The notes beneath the pieces were generated by a model, which made no database searches, was not told where the DNA came from, and saw nothing but the letters and a program-made list of their open reading frames with translations. Shown here in pieces: positions 11,001 to 22,506 of a stretch of DNA of 64,000 nt (positions within the stretch are counted from its first letter, which is position 1; each line of letters starts with the position of its first letter). The stretch lies in NCBI GenBank assembly GCA_000697355.1, contig JNEN01000833.1, forward strand, positions 248,001 through 312,000, written 5' to 3'. Made by a program: the position numbers and the translations under genes. This DNA comes from Syncephalastrum monosporum B8922. Lineage: Eukaryota; Mucoromycota; Mucoromycetes; Mucorales; Syncephalastraceae.

Positions 11001-12609
11001 GCGTCCGATTTGAGACCGACAGTAAGAGCGGCATAGAAGCGCTCAACGTAGGTGCGAAGGAAAGGCTGTAATCGCTGGGGTCGCGAAAAGATTTTGCAAA
11101 GTGTACCGAATGCCTCTGCACAACCGCGCTGGGAATCGATATCTGCCTGCGGGGCAGTAGCGCAAGCATCGAAAAGATAAGTACCAAACATGTGCAGAAT
11201 GGTGTTGCCTGCAGGAGGTTCAATGATAGCCGAGGCTGTATCGCCCACGGTGTTGAACGTATCGACGAGTTGACCGATGCCAAGCATGGCAAGCGTGAAA
11301 TTAAGGGGCGGTAGTTGGAGGGGATGAGGTGCGAGATAGAGGATTCTGTGCCAAGCGTAGTAGACAAATTCGGGAGGTAGGTCGAGCCGAACATTGATCC
11401 CGTTGGCGGAGAGGATGACCATGTCTGTACCAACTTCACGACCGTACGTGAGGTTGAGAATGCGGTTGCACAGAGAAAGTGAGGTAGAGCTCCATTGTTG
11501 GATCGCTTTGGATCGATGCACCCAACGGGTAAAGCAAGACTAGAACATATGAGTTGATGCGAGAGTGTGCAAAACCGCGCCTTACTTTGAGAATATCCCA
11601 CATCTCGACTTGCTGGATACCAGACCTCAACCATAATTCAAACAATACCTATGACGGGATGAGATACTTTCAATAAATAAAAGAGAAAGAGAGAGAGAGA
11701 GAGAATTTACTTACCCTGAGCAAATGCTCGCATAACTCGTCAGCCATATTGGGCAAAGTGCTGGGTTCGCGAATAGGTTCTTTGAGCAAGGAGTCAGAGA
11801 CACCAAGAACGACTTTGAGGAGAATAGACCAAGTCTCAGGCGATAGGTCGAGGGTGCGACCTGCCATGGCCAGCACGGTTAAGGTCTTTTTGCACAGCTC
11901 GATATGGCGGTGGACAAGCTGGGAGAGTTGATGAGGAGGGGCTGAGGTGGGCGTGGACGGCGTATGATGAGGAGCAGTGGGAGAAGGGAGAGAAACAGGC
12001 ACGAGGTTGGCGTGTGCGTTGACTGGCATCATGCCCAGATGAAGGCTGTTCGGTCGACCACCACCACCGCCACCAACGCCACCGCCACCGCCACCGCCAC
12101 CTGCGCTTGCTGATGTGCTGGCAGTGGCCGTCGACGACGAGTGGCTGGAGGACTGTTTGGGTAGAGAAGAAGGCAGGTGGCCCAAGCGCGGGTGGAAGAT
12201 AAGGGACAATTGATGGAATATGATTTGATAAAACTCCTGTTCAAGTCCGTCTTGGACGACAGCCGCAGGTCGCATATGCGGTTCAAACAGCCACTGAGCA
12301 TAGATACTCACATCGTTGCTTGTGATATCCACATCCTCCAGAGGCAGACTGAAGCCTTGTCCCAAGACCTCCATAAACCACTTGACATGAGCAGGCGAGG
12401 CAAAGATGGCTGGATCGGGTGCTGGCTTGCCTGGCGCCGGATGAAGGTATGCCGTGATTTCCGAGATCAGCGCACGGCGTATCGACAGCGGCAGAGGACC
12501 CAGTATATTCGTTTCTGCACGATGTCAACACTCAGTGAATTGCGAAAGAGTCCTACTTACGCGGGTCATGCTGCAAGAGGCCCAATTGCGAGATCCAGTC
12601 CAGGAACAT
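8032..12609 (-). CDS. RALGAPB: Ral GTPase-activating protein beta subunit homologue
   Basis: Large protein (about 1,300 aa, about 13 exons) matching the non-catalytic beta subunit of RalGAP, which pairs with an alpha subunit to switch off Ral/Rheb-type small GTPases. The first exon 12609-12561 encodes MFLDWISQLG. Then 12514-11715, 11648-11586, 11539-10694, 10533-10372 and others follow, with the last exon 8068-8032. N-terminal helical-repeat blocks include GQGFSLPLED and VLFELWLRSG. The C-terminus has LSCLGWP, GPLVDGIVVSRHALG, RKQFIEE and LPLSEFY, all characteristic of RALGAPB ends. A polyglycine run lies near 12057-12105 and a Pro/Ala/His-rich linker near 9660-9960. It is divergent from the heat shock factor with only about 165 bases between starts. 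Exon 5 (about 10640) is the least certain. Family identity is strong. Confidence 0.88.
11680..11704. repeat. (GA)n microsatellite in RalGAP-beta intron
   Basis: Simple GA repeat in the intron between exons 2 and 3 of the RalGAP-beta gene; on the coding strand it reads as a (CT)n pyrimidine tract upstream of the acceptor. Confidence 0.8.
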
Positions 12610-12773
12610 AAAATGATAGAAGTGGTGCAAGACCAAGGCCTGCAAACGCGTTGAAGCTCCGAATCAAAAACAGATAGAACTACAACGAAGCATTGTTGTC
12701 TCGGCTCCTTCTTTTTCCTGGTTCACTTTCTACCACTTAGACAACTTGCCCTGTTTTCTGTCTGCTATTACCC

Positions 12774-14090
12774 ATGCTCAGTACGACCATTGCTCCTCTT
12801 GCTGCAGAGCAGCCATCGACTGCGTTGATCTCTACACGGAAGCATCTCATACTGCCCAACGTGCCACCCTTCTTGAACAAACTTTACAAGTGAGTTTGGT
12901 CTTGATTGTCTTCGTACCTGGCCTAATGCAAAAATACTTGCCACACATAGTATGGTTTGCGATCCAACCACAGACGATCTCATTTACTGGTCTGACGATG
13001 GCATGGCATTTGTTGTCGACAATCATGTAGAGTTCGCCAACGCAGTCCTCCCGCGCTTCTTCAAACACTGCAACTTTGCGTCTTTTGTGCGACAGTTAAA
13101 CATGTATGGCTTCCATAAAGTTCCGCAGCTCGACTCAAACTCGGCTTCACTTGCCGCCCAAGGTAACCAGGAGCGCCTCACTTTTTCCAACCCGCACTTT
13201 CAACGAGGCCATCCTGAGTTTTTGACCCGTGTCAGCCGAAAAAAAGGCCGCGAGGATCCTTCCAAATCATTTTCGGCCACTTCGACTGCCTCGAAAAAGT
13301 CAAACATCGATCTGCACCAGATCTTGGAAGAAATTTCGGCCATCAAACGGCACCAGTCGAGCGTCAGTTCTGAGCTGAAGCGTATTCAACTCGACAACCA
13401 GCTTCTTTGGCAAGAAACCCTTGCTGCACGTGAGCGCCATCAGCAGCAGCAAGATACGATTGATAAGATTCTTCAGTTCCTCGCCTCTGTCTTCTCCATC
13501 GAATCAAAAAGACATCACGCCGTCGGGCCTACACCCAATGCAACTGTCGCATCCACTGCCTCCTCTTCACCCCCTTTCCGAGCTGATTCACCCAAGTCCG
13601 GGCCTTCTCCTACTGCTACCACTACCAGAACTACCACTAATACTGCCACAAGTAAGAAACGTCCATTTCTTCTGGAAGATGTCGACGCTACTTTATCACC
13701 CTCGGATTTCATCGTATCGCCTGCTAAGCTGACACGCATTGGCAATGAAGCCGTGCCGAGCCCTCTAAACGAGAAAGGTACGTCTAGGACTGATCGGGTT
13801 TGGCAAGCCAAAGTCTCATTGGACTCTACCCTCCAGAGCTGTCCACTTTGCTTAGCGACTACACCTCCTCGTCTTCGGATGTACCTTCCTTCGCACCCTT
13901 ATCTGGGCAGCAGTCTTCCATCGACTCAGCCAGCAAGGCGGCAAATGCCATCAACCAAAATATTGACCAATTGGGGAACGATATCGAAGCACTCGCTCTG
14001 GAGCTCGGATTTGATCCGTCTGTTACCGGTGCAGACGTATACCCGGATCTAGGCGCGTTCTTACAAACATACAACGAACCACAACTGTGA
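12774..14090 (+). CDS. HSF: Heat shock transcription factor
   Basis: HSF-type transcription factor that binds nGAAn repeats as a trimer. Exons: 12774-12889, 12951-13777, 13837-14090. The winged-helix DNA-binding domain starts at NVPPFLNKLYNM and is cut by a phase-2 intron. The recognition region FVRQLNMYGFHKV is intact. A coiled-coil segment (LHQILEEISAIKRHQ... to DKILQFLASVF) provides trimerisation. A Ser/Thr/Pro-rich region with basic KKRPF follows. The last exon ends in an acidic/hydrophobic tail (ALALELGFDP, EPQL) compatible with an activation domain. The second intron (13778-13836) was chosen because only the CTCCAG acceptor restores the acidic C-terminal frame; the longer read-through frame is a shadow. 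Which HSF paralogue it is cannot be told. Confidence 0.92.
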
Positions 14091-14642
14091 AGAAATACTG
14101 AAAAAGAAATATCGAGTATAATAAATAGGTCCAATTTGCATATGACAACCCGACTCCCTTGTATTGTATGGAACTGGAACCTGCTTGACCACGAAAGAGG
14201 CAAAAGAATTGTTTCAAGTGTGTATGTAAGTATGCTGAGAGAGTCGTATACCAAACGGTGGGATAAGTGTAGAAAACAGAAAAGCTTGGAGTCTGTCTAT
14301 ATCTTGCCCTTTCACTTGAAGGTAACAAATGATCGGTGGTGCTGGTGCTGGTCTGAAAACATGTAAAGTAAAGCGGTAAAGCGGGATGATCTAGCTGTAT
14401 CCATTAGAAGTAGAAAATGACATAGCACAGTATGCATGATGATCCGAAGATGAACAAAGAGGCACTTGCATGATGTATTGAGGCTAGTCTTCCCTTCAAA
14501 AGATACCGAGTACGCAGCTGAGTATCAGCAAAAGAGCATGTGAATTTCGGGTTTCTTCGTTGTCAAAAAGCGCAGTTGAATTTATCATAAAACACAACTA
14601 AGGTTCCTGTCAACCAGAGTCAACCCAATCTTCACATCCACC
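14091..14642. other. Intergenic, HSF 3' flank and RUS promoter
   Basis: About 550 bases with no recognisable gene. It contains the HSF 3' region and the promoter of the RUS-like gene. The sequence CACATCCACCATG around 14634-14645 gives a plausible start context for the next gene. Confidence 0.4.
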
Positions 14643-16644
14643 ATGCTGCGAGCACACAGAATAGCAACAAGACCTTATTCTCCGTGCATGGCGTGGAAAT
14701 CCCTTCAGATGCCCACAGACAGACGGAGGTTTTTTGCTTGTACAGCACGTTCCTTGACTGACAAGAAACAAAAGCCGATCTTGACCGAGTATGTGTACGG
14801 CCGCACTCGGATCTACACTAGTCTATCGAGTATGGCCAAGGGCAAACCCGCGACGAGTGGAAAGACTCGCGTGGGTTCCTCGATCACTTCCTCACCTTCG
14901 TTGTCCTGGCAATGGCTCATGCCTCACGATAAAAGAGCCCATGCCAACGCTGCAGCAGCTGCCCATTCTGTTGACTACTCGGACGATCGCACCGCTCCTC
15001 GCTTCAATATCATCAGCTCCTTACGCCAGAACCTCACAGAAATGTTCTTGCCTGTTGGGTATGTTTCGATGCTTCCTTTGCGCATATTATTCTGATCGAA
15101 CCGCCTCCAGTTATCCCGAATCAGTGCATGGATGCTATAAACCATTCCACAAGTGGCTGGCCATCGAAACTTACGTCGGCTCGGCTGTGAGCTATTCCTA
15201 TTCAATATGCGTGCTTTTTGGCTTATCCTGCTATAGATCGGCGTCCTGTGTTCTCAAGCCATGTTGGCCTCGTTAGGCCTCGGTACAGCTGAAGCAACAG
15301 GTGGTGCCGTCGCCATCCAATGGTATACCTAGTCACTGCTACATGTCCTTTATAGAATATTTATCCATGACATAGGGTCCTGAAAGATGGTATTGGTGAA
15401 CTCGGCAAACTCTTTTTCATCAAGCGATTTGCTAGCTCTTTTGACTCCCACCCAAAGACCTGGAAGATCGTGAGTCCCTTACGGCTATGACTGGTGCTCT
15501 TGCTGATATGACCCTATTAATCGTAGGTCTGTGAGGTATTTTCTGCTGTCGGTTGCTTCTTACAGCTCTGTACCGCCATCGCATCGACCAAGTTCTTCTT
15601 GCCACTAGCTTCAGGTACGACACAAACTAGCTCGGCGTCGCGTTGACTGACCTAGTGACAAATGACAGTCGGCAACATGTTCAATTTGGTCCATGAGAGT
15701 ATCTGGGTGGCAAGCCATATGACATTTACCAAACATTTCGCGGTAGGTCTTATCAAATTTTGGTTTGTGAGAAACTCATCATGCTGTTTAGCTTTCTGGT
15801 AACATTGGTGATATTGTGGCCAAGGACGACGCGCAAATGTCTACAGCACACTTGTTGGGCATGCTTTCCGGAGTCGGTCTCATCTCCATTTCACATGAAC
15901 CTCTTTTCCTTTTTGCCGCGTTTGGTGTACTTGTGCCGTTCAACTTTTGGTCCACAGTGAAGATGCTCCATGCTGCTGAGTTTGAGATCTTAAACCAGGC
16001 CAAGCTGACCCTGCTGAGCCGGACCTTCATTGACAAGGGCAAGGTTGAGGGCTATGGTGAGCTCAAGGACCGTGAAATTGGTTTTGGCGAATGGATCAAG
16101 CCGTATGGGCCGAAAGGTGGAGTTAAGATGAGACTCAAGCTGGGTGCGAGTGCGGAACAATCCTTCAAATCCGCGGCAGATATTCAAGGAGCAGTCGATA
16201 TTATGAAGGTAGATTACGGTACAGACTCTGGATTTCTGTTTGCTAAATTTTGTGGTGAAACAGGACGAGAACTATCTCTTGAGTTATGAAAATGGTATCA
16301 TGCACGTCTTGTTGCATGAAGATGCGGCTTCACCCGATGTGGTGCGGTCAGTGTTACATGCTCTCAAATTCCATGATACCCTTTCCAACCAGGCCATTAC
16401 CAAGAAGACAGACTGGATTGGCTATACGAAGGCTTTAGAAGAAAGCCGGATATGGACTGAGGCAAAGTTTCCTTCTTTCATGGGCGAGTTGGAGATGAAA
16501 GGATGGAAAAGCGATTCCGTATACTGGAATGACGGGTAAGCTTTACAGTTTCTCACTCAAACATCAGTGCTTATGGAAATTTATAGTGGAGTCCGCATAA
16601 GCTGGGAAGAACACCGGTTACAGGACGTAACAGAAAACATATAG
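14643..16644 (+). CDS. RUS (root UVB sensitive / DUF647) family protein
   Basis: Member of the RUS/DUF647 family (about 500 aa, roughly nine short-intron exons). In plants RUS proteins act in vitamin B6 homeostasis; fungal function is not established. The start MLRAHRIATRPYS is basic and acid-poor, so mitochondrial targeting is possible. Recognisable core blocks in order are FLPVGYPESV, GLGTAEATGGAVAIQWVLKDG, IGELGKLFF, the FDSHPKTWKI region, SVGNMFNLVHES, SGNIGDIVAKDDAQ and ISISHEPLFLF. The C-terminal half is more variable (DENYLLSYENG and a WEEHRLQDVTENI end). The final intron splits a glycine codon (GG|T) before the last 19 codons. Several hydrophobic stretches suggest membrane association. 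Exon joins in the centre are inferred from frame continuity. Confidence 0.85.
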
Positions 16645-17232
16645 ATGCATAATTCAATATCTGTAAATCACATCTGCATATAATCCCATCTCCATCGCTC
16701 TGATTCAATTCAATGGGAAAACACTTCTAGTACTGGCATGATATATAGGGTAATTGTGTACGGATTGTCCTCCCTCAAGCGCCGCAGAAGATTCGAAAAT
16801 CTTGGGCCACATTGTTCACGTTTCAGGTTATGTATGCTGTGTTGTCGTAGATGCACATATAGAGACAGATAAGCTTTACAATACAATCAACAAAGATCGA
16901 TTAGTCCATCCACACCCGGTGCTTTGACTCTCGGTGACCGACATTATCGTGTTTCCCCAAAAATAACATAGTATGATGTGCTTAACGCGCTTTTAGATAC
17001 GAGTATCCGCCTCTGTGAGTGTGATTATTAAGAAGGATAGTCGTATAACTTCTGCTCATCATAATTTGGGCTATCGGAACCAGATATACTCCACATAGGT
17101 AAAATGTAACTAGGATCTGTTCGTATGCTGGTCACCGAAGGACTTTCGTTGTGGGGACGTGTCGCTCTGAAAGTCCGCATGGAGAGGAATTTGTTTACAC
17201 GCGTAGCACCCAACATTTTTACAGCTTGACCG
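16645..17232. other. Intergenic, convergent 3' flanks
   Basis: About 590 bases between convergent genes, AT-rich. I see nothing beyond probable 3' untranslated and polyadenylation sequence. Confidence 0.35.
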
Positions 17233-17424
17233 CTACCATTGCTTGCAAGTCTTGGGAGTAACTTTTCGCTCGACGACGATTACTGCAGGTGGGCCTCTTC
17301 TTGACATGACAATGTCATATTGCTGATAGCCCTCATCCGCTTGTCGCGCCAGAAGGGCTATGAGCGCGCACGCGATGCATATGACCAAAAATTGAAGCAA
17401 AATTATTTGCTTGACACGGCTCAT
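17233..17424 (-). CDS. Possible small single-pass membrane protein
   Basis: A 63-codon open frame starting MSRVKQIILLQFLVI. It has one strongly hydrophobic segment (about residues 6-26), then a short hydrophilic tail rich in Arg, Val and Lys that ends in CKQW. This would be a signal-anchored microprotein. The same frame is open further upstream through a hydrophobic stretch, and an intron ending TTTTATTAG (near 17479) could supply a different N-terminus. No family recognised. It lies downstream of the C1/DysF gene on the same strand. The call rests only on composition, so it may be a chance ORF. Confidence 0.25.
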   Translation of the reverse strand: MSRVKQIILLQFLVICIACALIALLARQADEGYQQYDIVMSRRGPPAVIVVERKVTPKTCKQW

Positions 17425-17707
17425 GGAAGGTGCTGCTGAGAGGTAAGGCGCGAGAAAAGGCATGACAGTTTCAGGGTCTAATAAAATAAAATAAAATACA
17501 GGTTTGATGTAAGAAGAAAGGAGAAGAGCTACGTGAAAAAAAGTGACGGGAAGCATAAGCGCACATTGATCAAATGTTTCCCGCGGCCCTTGTTGCGTCA
17601 CACGTATTAGAGCAACTTGAATTAAAGTACTTGTCAGTAAGGCGTAACGGTGACAGTGACACAGATGTTTGTGGCAACGATTTCCGTGTTTGAAATGGAA
17701 ATGCTTT

Positions 17708-19639
17708 CTAAAATTTCAGTCTTTCACACAGGCTAGCCGAGTCTGCAGACAGATGTTCGCTTTTTCGAAACCAACGACGGCGCCGTGTAACTAGCCGTAA
17801 GGGTCGCATACTATTTTCTGGGTCTGAAGAGAAGTGACTCCAGTTATCATCAGCGTATATCCACCCATCTTTTCCTGGCCGCACTGCCATCTAATGTATA
17901 AAAAATAACAACGAGGTAAGAAGTTGATACGCAGCAACACATTAAAATTGTGCTTACCTCTACATGCATAAAGTAAGACGAATTGTTTGGTAAATAAGGT
18001 ATGAAAAGGCTAGCAATCTTGCACATACCTATACCAAGATATTCGTCTATCCATGGTCCTTTTTCATCTACCTTCCATCTACTGTTGTCCTTCCATTTAA
18101 AGTTTTGCGGTGGCTTCTTTTGTTGGGAAGGCTCACCCATGGGTATGGTCCCCGATAGATTTGACCATGTAGACCGTGTGTCTTTTGCAAGCATCTAGAA
18201 GCAGCCAAAACTGTTAATAATATATTTAGATCAACGATATACCTAGTTACCTCATGCGTGAACCCTCTACCGTCATACCAGCGCTGATTTTCATAAACAG
18301 ACACAGTACTGGTATAGTGGTCAGGATCCATGGATGCGCTCTTAGCTGAGTATTGCTGATATCGATTCCTCATCTCGGTAAAGATCTGCGTTGGCCACTC
18401 ATTTGAATACGCAATCAGTAGTAGTGACTTGGCAAAACGGGTGTTCAGAAAGAAGATGAGCACACCGGAAAACAGAGTGATTTGTTTCAGCGGTACTATG
18501 CAAATGAAGGCAACCGTGACGAGACCTGAGATAATGACGAGTTGGAGCGCGAGCGATGTGCACGTTTCGCAAGACCAGCTGGTATAATGTGCATAGGAAG
18601 CACAGTAGTCGTATAGGTCACTAAAGTCCCCCATCATGTTTTGGATATTTTGCAGGTTGCGACGATACTCAGGGGAGTCTTCGGACACGGCAAACAAGTA
18701 GGAAGCGACGTTCCAAGGCGTTGACATAGTCGGATTGTCTGCTTGACCTGATGGTAACTGTCTACTTGAACGATGCGATGCTGGTTTACTGTGCTTGGAG
18801 TGGGATCCTGATTCGTTATGTCTACGGCCATTCCTTCTTGCGTAATTATGGGTAATGATGTATATTATGAGTGCTTGGGGCGTTAGGAGCAGCCAAACAG
18901 GGTGCAGACCTGGTCTTCCGGTTAAGTCTTTCTGAGGCAAGTCTAAAGAGCGACTTACATAGATAGCAGTAAGATAAAAGAGCAAGCCATGTATGCACCG
19001 GATTATCCCAAGAAAGTAAAAGGATGAAAGAGTCGCGCAGCTCAAAGACCAAGCCGCAGCGTGCAATAAAGCGGGTAAAGTTTCTTGCGGTTGTCTGTGC
19101 GTTCAATGCCGGGGGATTCAAAACGTACTCGCTTACAGGTCTGTTGTCTGACTCAAGCGCAGCTTCGAGGACGAGGTCCTCGATGAACCTGACTGCAGCG
19201 TGTTTTGTACTTGGGACGGGCAAGTGTGGATGTGGGTGCGGCTGTGGGTCTGAGTTGGGTTGATCTTCATGCTGCTTCTCACCGCTCGTGTAACGCTGAT
19301 CGTCGTCTCTCTTCTGTAGCTTCTTCAAAGCCTGCTCCGCCGGCGTCTTGCCTAATTCTTTCTTGCGCTCGCATACCAAAGCTGGGTCAGCCCCACAAGC
19401 CAAATGACACACGAAACCGCATACTGCAGCAATGAATTAAAGGTATGAACATAAAGTGAAATGATAGACTTGCCAGAGCATGACAGCCCTTGGTTTCGAA
19501 GACCCCAAATGAAACGCCGGCAGCGATCGCAGTATGTGAAATGAGTAAAAGTGGTGGGTTGGAAATCGTGATGCTTCATGGAGTGCAAGAAGTGGAATGG
19601 CGGGGGTTCAGGATTTGAGAAAAATAAAAAGGTCGGCAA
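17708..19639 (-). CDS. C1-domain protein with peroxin Pex24/DysF region
   Basis: Membrane protein combining an N-terminal C1 zinc domain with a peroxin/dysferlin-type C-terminus. Residues about 24-72 fit the C1 pattern HX12CX2C...CX2CX4HX2CX7C exactly (HDFQPTTFTHFTYCDRC, then CSVCGFVCHLAC). A polar linker (PHPHPHLP) follows, then hydrophobic hairpins (LLLTPQALIIYIITH and LVIISGLVTVAFICIV...). The DysFN-like segment is VYENQRWYDGRGF with a later PWIDEYLG. The DysFC-like end is DGWIYADDNW and RRRRWFRKSEH. Peroxins of the Pex24/Pex29/Pex30 group shape ER-peroxisome contacts; the C1 domain may bind diacylglycerol or other lipid. The first intron (19473-19424) is GC-AG, and only this splice completes the C1 cysteines. 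Start at 19639 is the first ATG; a second Met lies at residue 21. Confidence 0.75.
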
Positions 19640-19873
19640 GTGTTGTCATTGACGCGTTCACAATAATTTCATTATGCTGAATGCATAGAAACCCCCCTTT
19701 AACGAGAGTCCCACCTGATCCCTCTAAGCTCAGGTTGACAGCTGTCTCTTGCTCTTTTAAGGCTCGTTGTGCGACATTGAGGCAACTCAAATTTCAGGTT
19801 ACATTTTTTCAGTTGCTTCTTTTCTTTTTTCACTTGCTTTTTCGCTGAAGACGGTAGCTTTTGTTCGTAAGGC

Positions 19874-22506
19874 ATGGCTACCAAAGCAGCACCCACGTCG
19901 AGCAAGCGACGGTCTACCCTGGCCGAGCTTGGTATAAAGCCCGGTACCGAAGCTGCGACCGGCGCTACACCACCAAAGACGCCCACCACAGCCACCACAG
20001 CAGCGGCCGCCCGTCGTGCCTCGGTGGTTCGCCCTTCCAAGACACCTGCCACAACCACGCGCAGCAGGCCCCAGTCTATGGTGGCGACGACGACAGCCGC
20101 AGGCGCTACTTCGTCCACACGTGCATCGAAAACGCCGGGTGTGCAACGATCGGCAAGCATGTCCCGGTCCGGTTCGCAACCGAGTCCTGCTGCCCGCAAA
20201 GCAGCACCTGCCGCAATCAACACCGCTCGTAAGCCTCTCTCATCATCTGGCAATGTCAACGTCGCATCGCCCACCACGCCGACCCCTGCCGCTGCCAAAC
20301 GACGCTCTATGAATGCCTCGGCTGCTGCTGTGGCTGGCACCGCTACACCGCCTTCGTCGCCTTTAGTGACTCGTCGAGGTTCAAAGGTCCAGCGCACGCC
20401 GAGTTCAGGCAACTCCTCCTCTTCGACTTCCTCCTCTACTGCTACCACCTCTGCCCTTGAAGAACAGGTCAAATCACTGAAGGACCAGGTACGTATCCTA
20501 CTTGCTTTTTCTTGTTTTCTTTTGCGTGGTGTCTGTAGTAATCGTATCTTTAGCTTGCCCAGCAAAAGCAGTTGCTTGACGACAAGGATCACATCGTTCA
20601 GGAACTGCAGACCAAGTTGACTCAGCTCGAAAAACGCCCCGAGACGCCTGTACTATCTTCGTCTTCGATGCTGATTCCTTGCGACCTGTCCGTCGACTCT
20701 GCAACCGAAAAGCGAAAGGACGAGGATGGAGATGTCTCTGAAAAGAGAAAGGAAGAAGAAGAGGTCCAAACAAAAAAGCCGAAAAAATTGCGAGACTTTG
20801 CTGTTCTGACTGGGTGTCATTACAATAGGAAATTCGCCGTCAAGTAAAAGAGGAGCTCACCAAATCTCACCAAGAAGATATGGACCGCCTCTTACAGGAA
20901 CAGGAGCGAAGACTGCAATCCGAAATCCAGATACAGCAGAGCGAGCATGACAAGAAGTATGAGTCGCTTGTCCAGGAACACCACAAGCAGCGTGAGGCGC
21001 TTGTGCAAGACTACGAGAAAAAGATCGCCGACTTGTTGCACGAGCATGAACAAGTAAAGTATACCTAATCTTTCTTGCGTGACAGATTTCTCACCTCAAT
21101 TTAGACCGCCATAGCTGCGGGTCAAAAGAAGCACGACCTCGAGCAAAAGATCGAGGAACTCGAAAAGACGCTCAACGACTCGCGCCAGGTCGCCCACCTG
21201 AGAAAGATAGAACAGCAACTGGCCGAAAAGTCGGCTGCCTTTGAAGAATTCAAACAGCAAGCGCAGCAGGCCACTGATCAACTTGAGCGTCGTTTCCGCG
21301 GCGAGATGCAACAACTGCAGAGCGGCTCAGAAGACGGCGCCAAAGTGTGGCTAGACAAGCATCGCGCGGCCCAGCAGGAAATCGACAGACTGCATGGTCT
21401 GCTGCGTGAGCTGGAGAATAAGACGAGTCAGGAGAGACACGAATTGGAGCTGTTACACGAGCAACAACTTGAAGAATGGAAAGAAAAGTGCGAGGCCCAC
21501 GAGATGGAGCTGGATAGTCAGGCCCATCAGACGTCGGCCTTGCTGCAGCAAGTGGAAGATCTACAAAACTCCCTCGAAGCCGCAACTGAACGTCTGGAGA
21601 CCGCTCAAAAGGAGAGCAGCAGCTCAAAGACTAACACACTGCCGCCGTCTCCTGATCCTGCGGCCGTCGTGGCCGCTGCTGCAGCGGTGGTCGACCACAA
21701 GGCATGCGAACAAGCACTGGATGAGTTGCAGCGCCGTATGACAAGTCTGAAGGATGCACACGAAACACAGCTCAACAGACTCGGCCATGAAAATGCACGC
21801 GAACTTCAAGCACTGCGTGCGGAAATGCAGGAGCTCCAGACCATTCTGCAGCAGACAAAGACTGTCATGGAGGTATGGGTCGAACCCACGTCTCCGTTTC
21901 TTGACTGACTCCTTTCGTTAACCCGTAGGAACGCATCCGAACTATGGCCGAGCAACACTCCAAAGAGATCAAGTTACTGCACCAACAATACCAAAAACAG
22001 GCTGATATGAAAGACAAAGATCTTGAACAATATGCTTATCGCGTCAAGGCTCTCACGACAGCCAAACAGAAAGAGATGGATATGCTGCGTAAAGAGACGA
22101 TGGAGAAGATGGAGCACACCGTCGAAGGTTATGAGGTAAGCCTAAGCCCTTTGCTTGCATACTCTCTTTTGTTCGCCCAAGCTAGTTTCTTACCTTGGGC
22201 ACCTATCTCGTTTTTGCTTGGTTTTGCAAGTATTACACCCTCATGATCTGATTTTTTACACTTTGCATTTCTTCTTTATCTTTCTTCCTTTGCCCCACTT
22301 GTACTTTTATATAGACTCGCATTCGCCAATTTGAAGAGCAACTCAAGGATTCCCAGAAGACGATCCACGCCCATCGGGATGAAAATGCGCAGCTTGAAAG
22401 GTCAGTCTATCCCGCGTTTGTTGCTCATAGACCGCGTCTCATTTGTACCGTCCCCCTTAGACTTATCCACCAACTACAAGCCGAGATCCATCCCGGTGGC
22501 GTCTAG
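19874..22506 (+). CDS. Coiled-coil protein with basic Ser/Thr/Ala-rich N-terminus
   Basis: A protein of roughly 700 aa not assigned to a named family. The N-terminal 200 residues are rich in Ala, Thr, Ser and Pro with scattered Arg/Lys (KRRSTLAELG, PKTP, RRASVVRPSKTP), a composition typical of microtubule-binding tails. From ALEEQVKSLKDQ onward it is almost uninterrupted heptad-rich coiled coil (EQERRLQSEIQIQ, LEQKIEELEKTL, QALDELQRRM, LQALRAEMQELQ). The last exon encodes LIHQLQAEIHPGG. Introns are short. The one after KEEEE (donor GTCCAA near 20762, acceptor ACAATAG near 20830) has a weak donor and is uncertain. No CAP-Gly or motor domain is visible in this window. A cytoskeletal role is an inference from composition only. 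Confidence 0.75.

Noticed and set aside
13777..14052. In-frame extension of HSF exon 2 to 14052
   Set aside because: The extension is Pro/Ser-rich junk in the wrong frame; splicing 13778-13836 restores an acidic tail typical of HSF and fits donor and acceptor signals.
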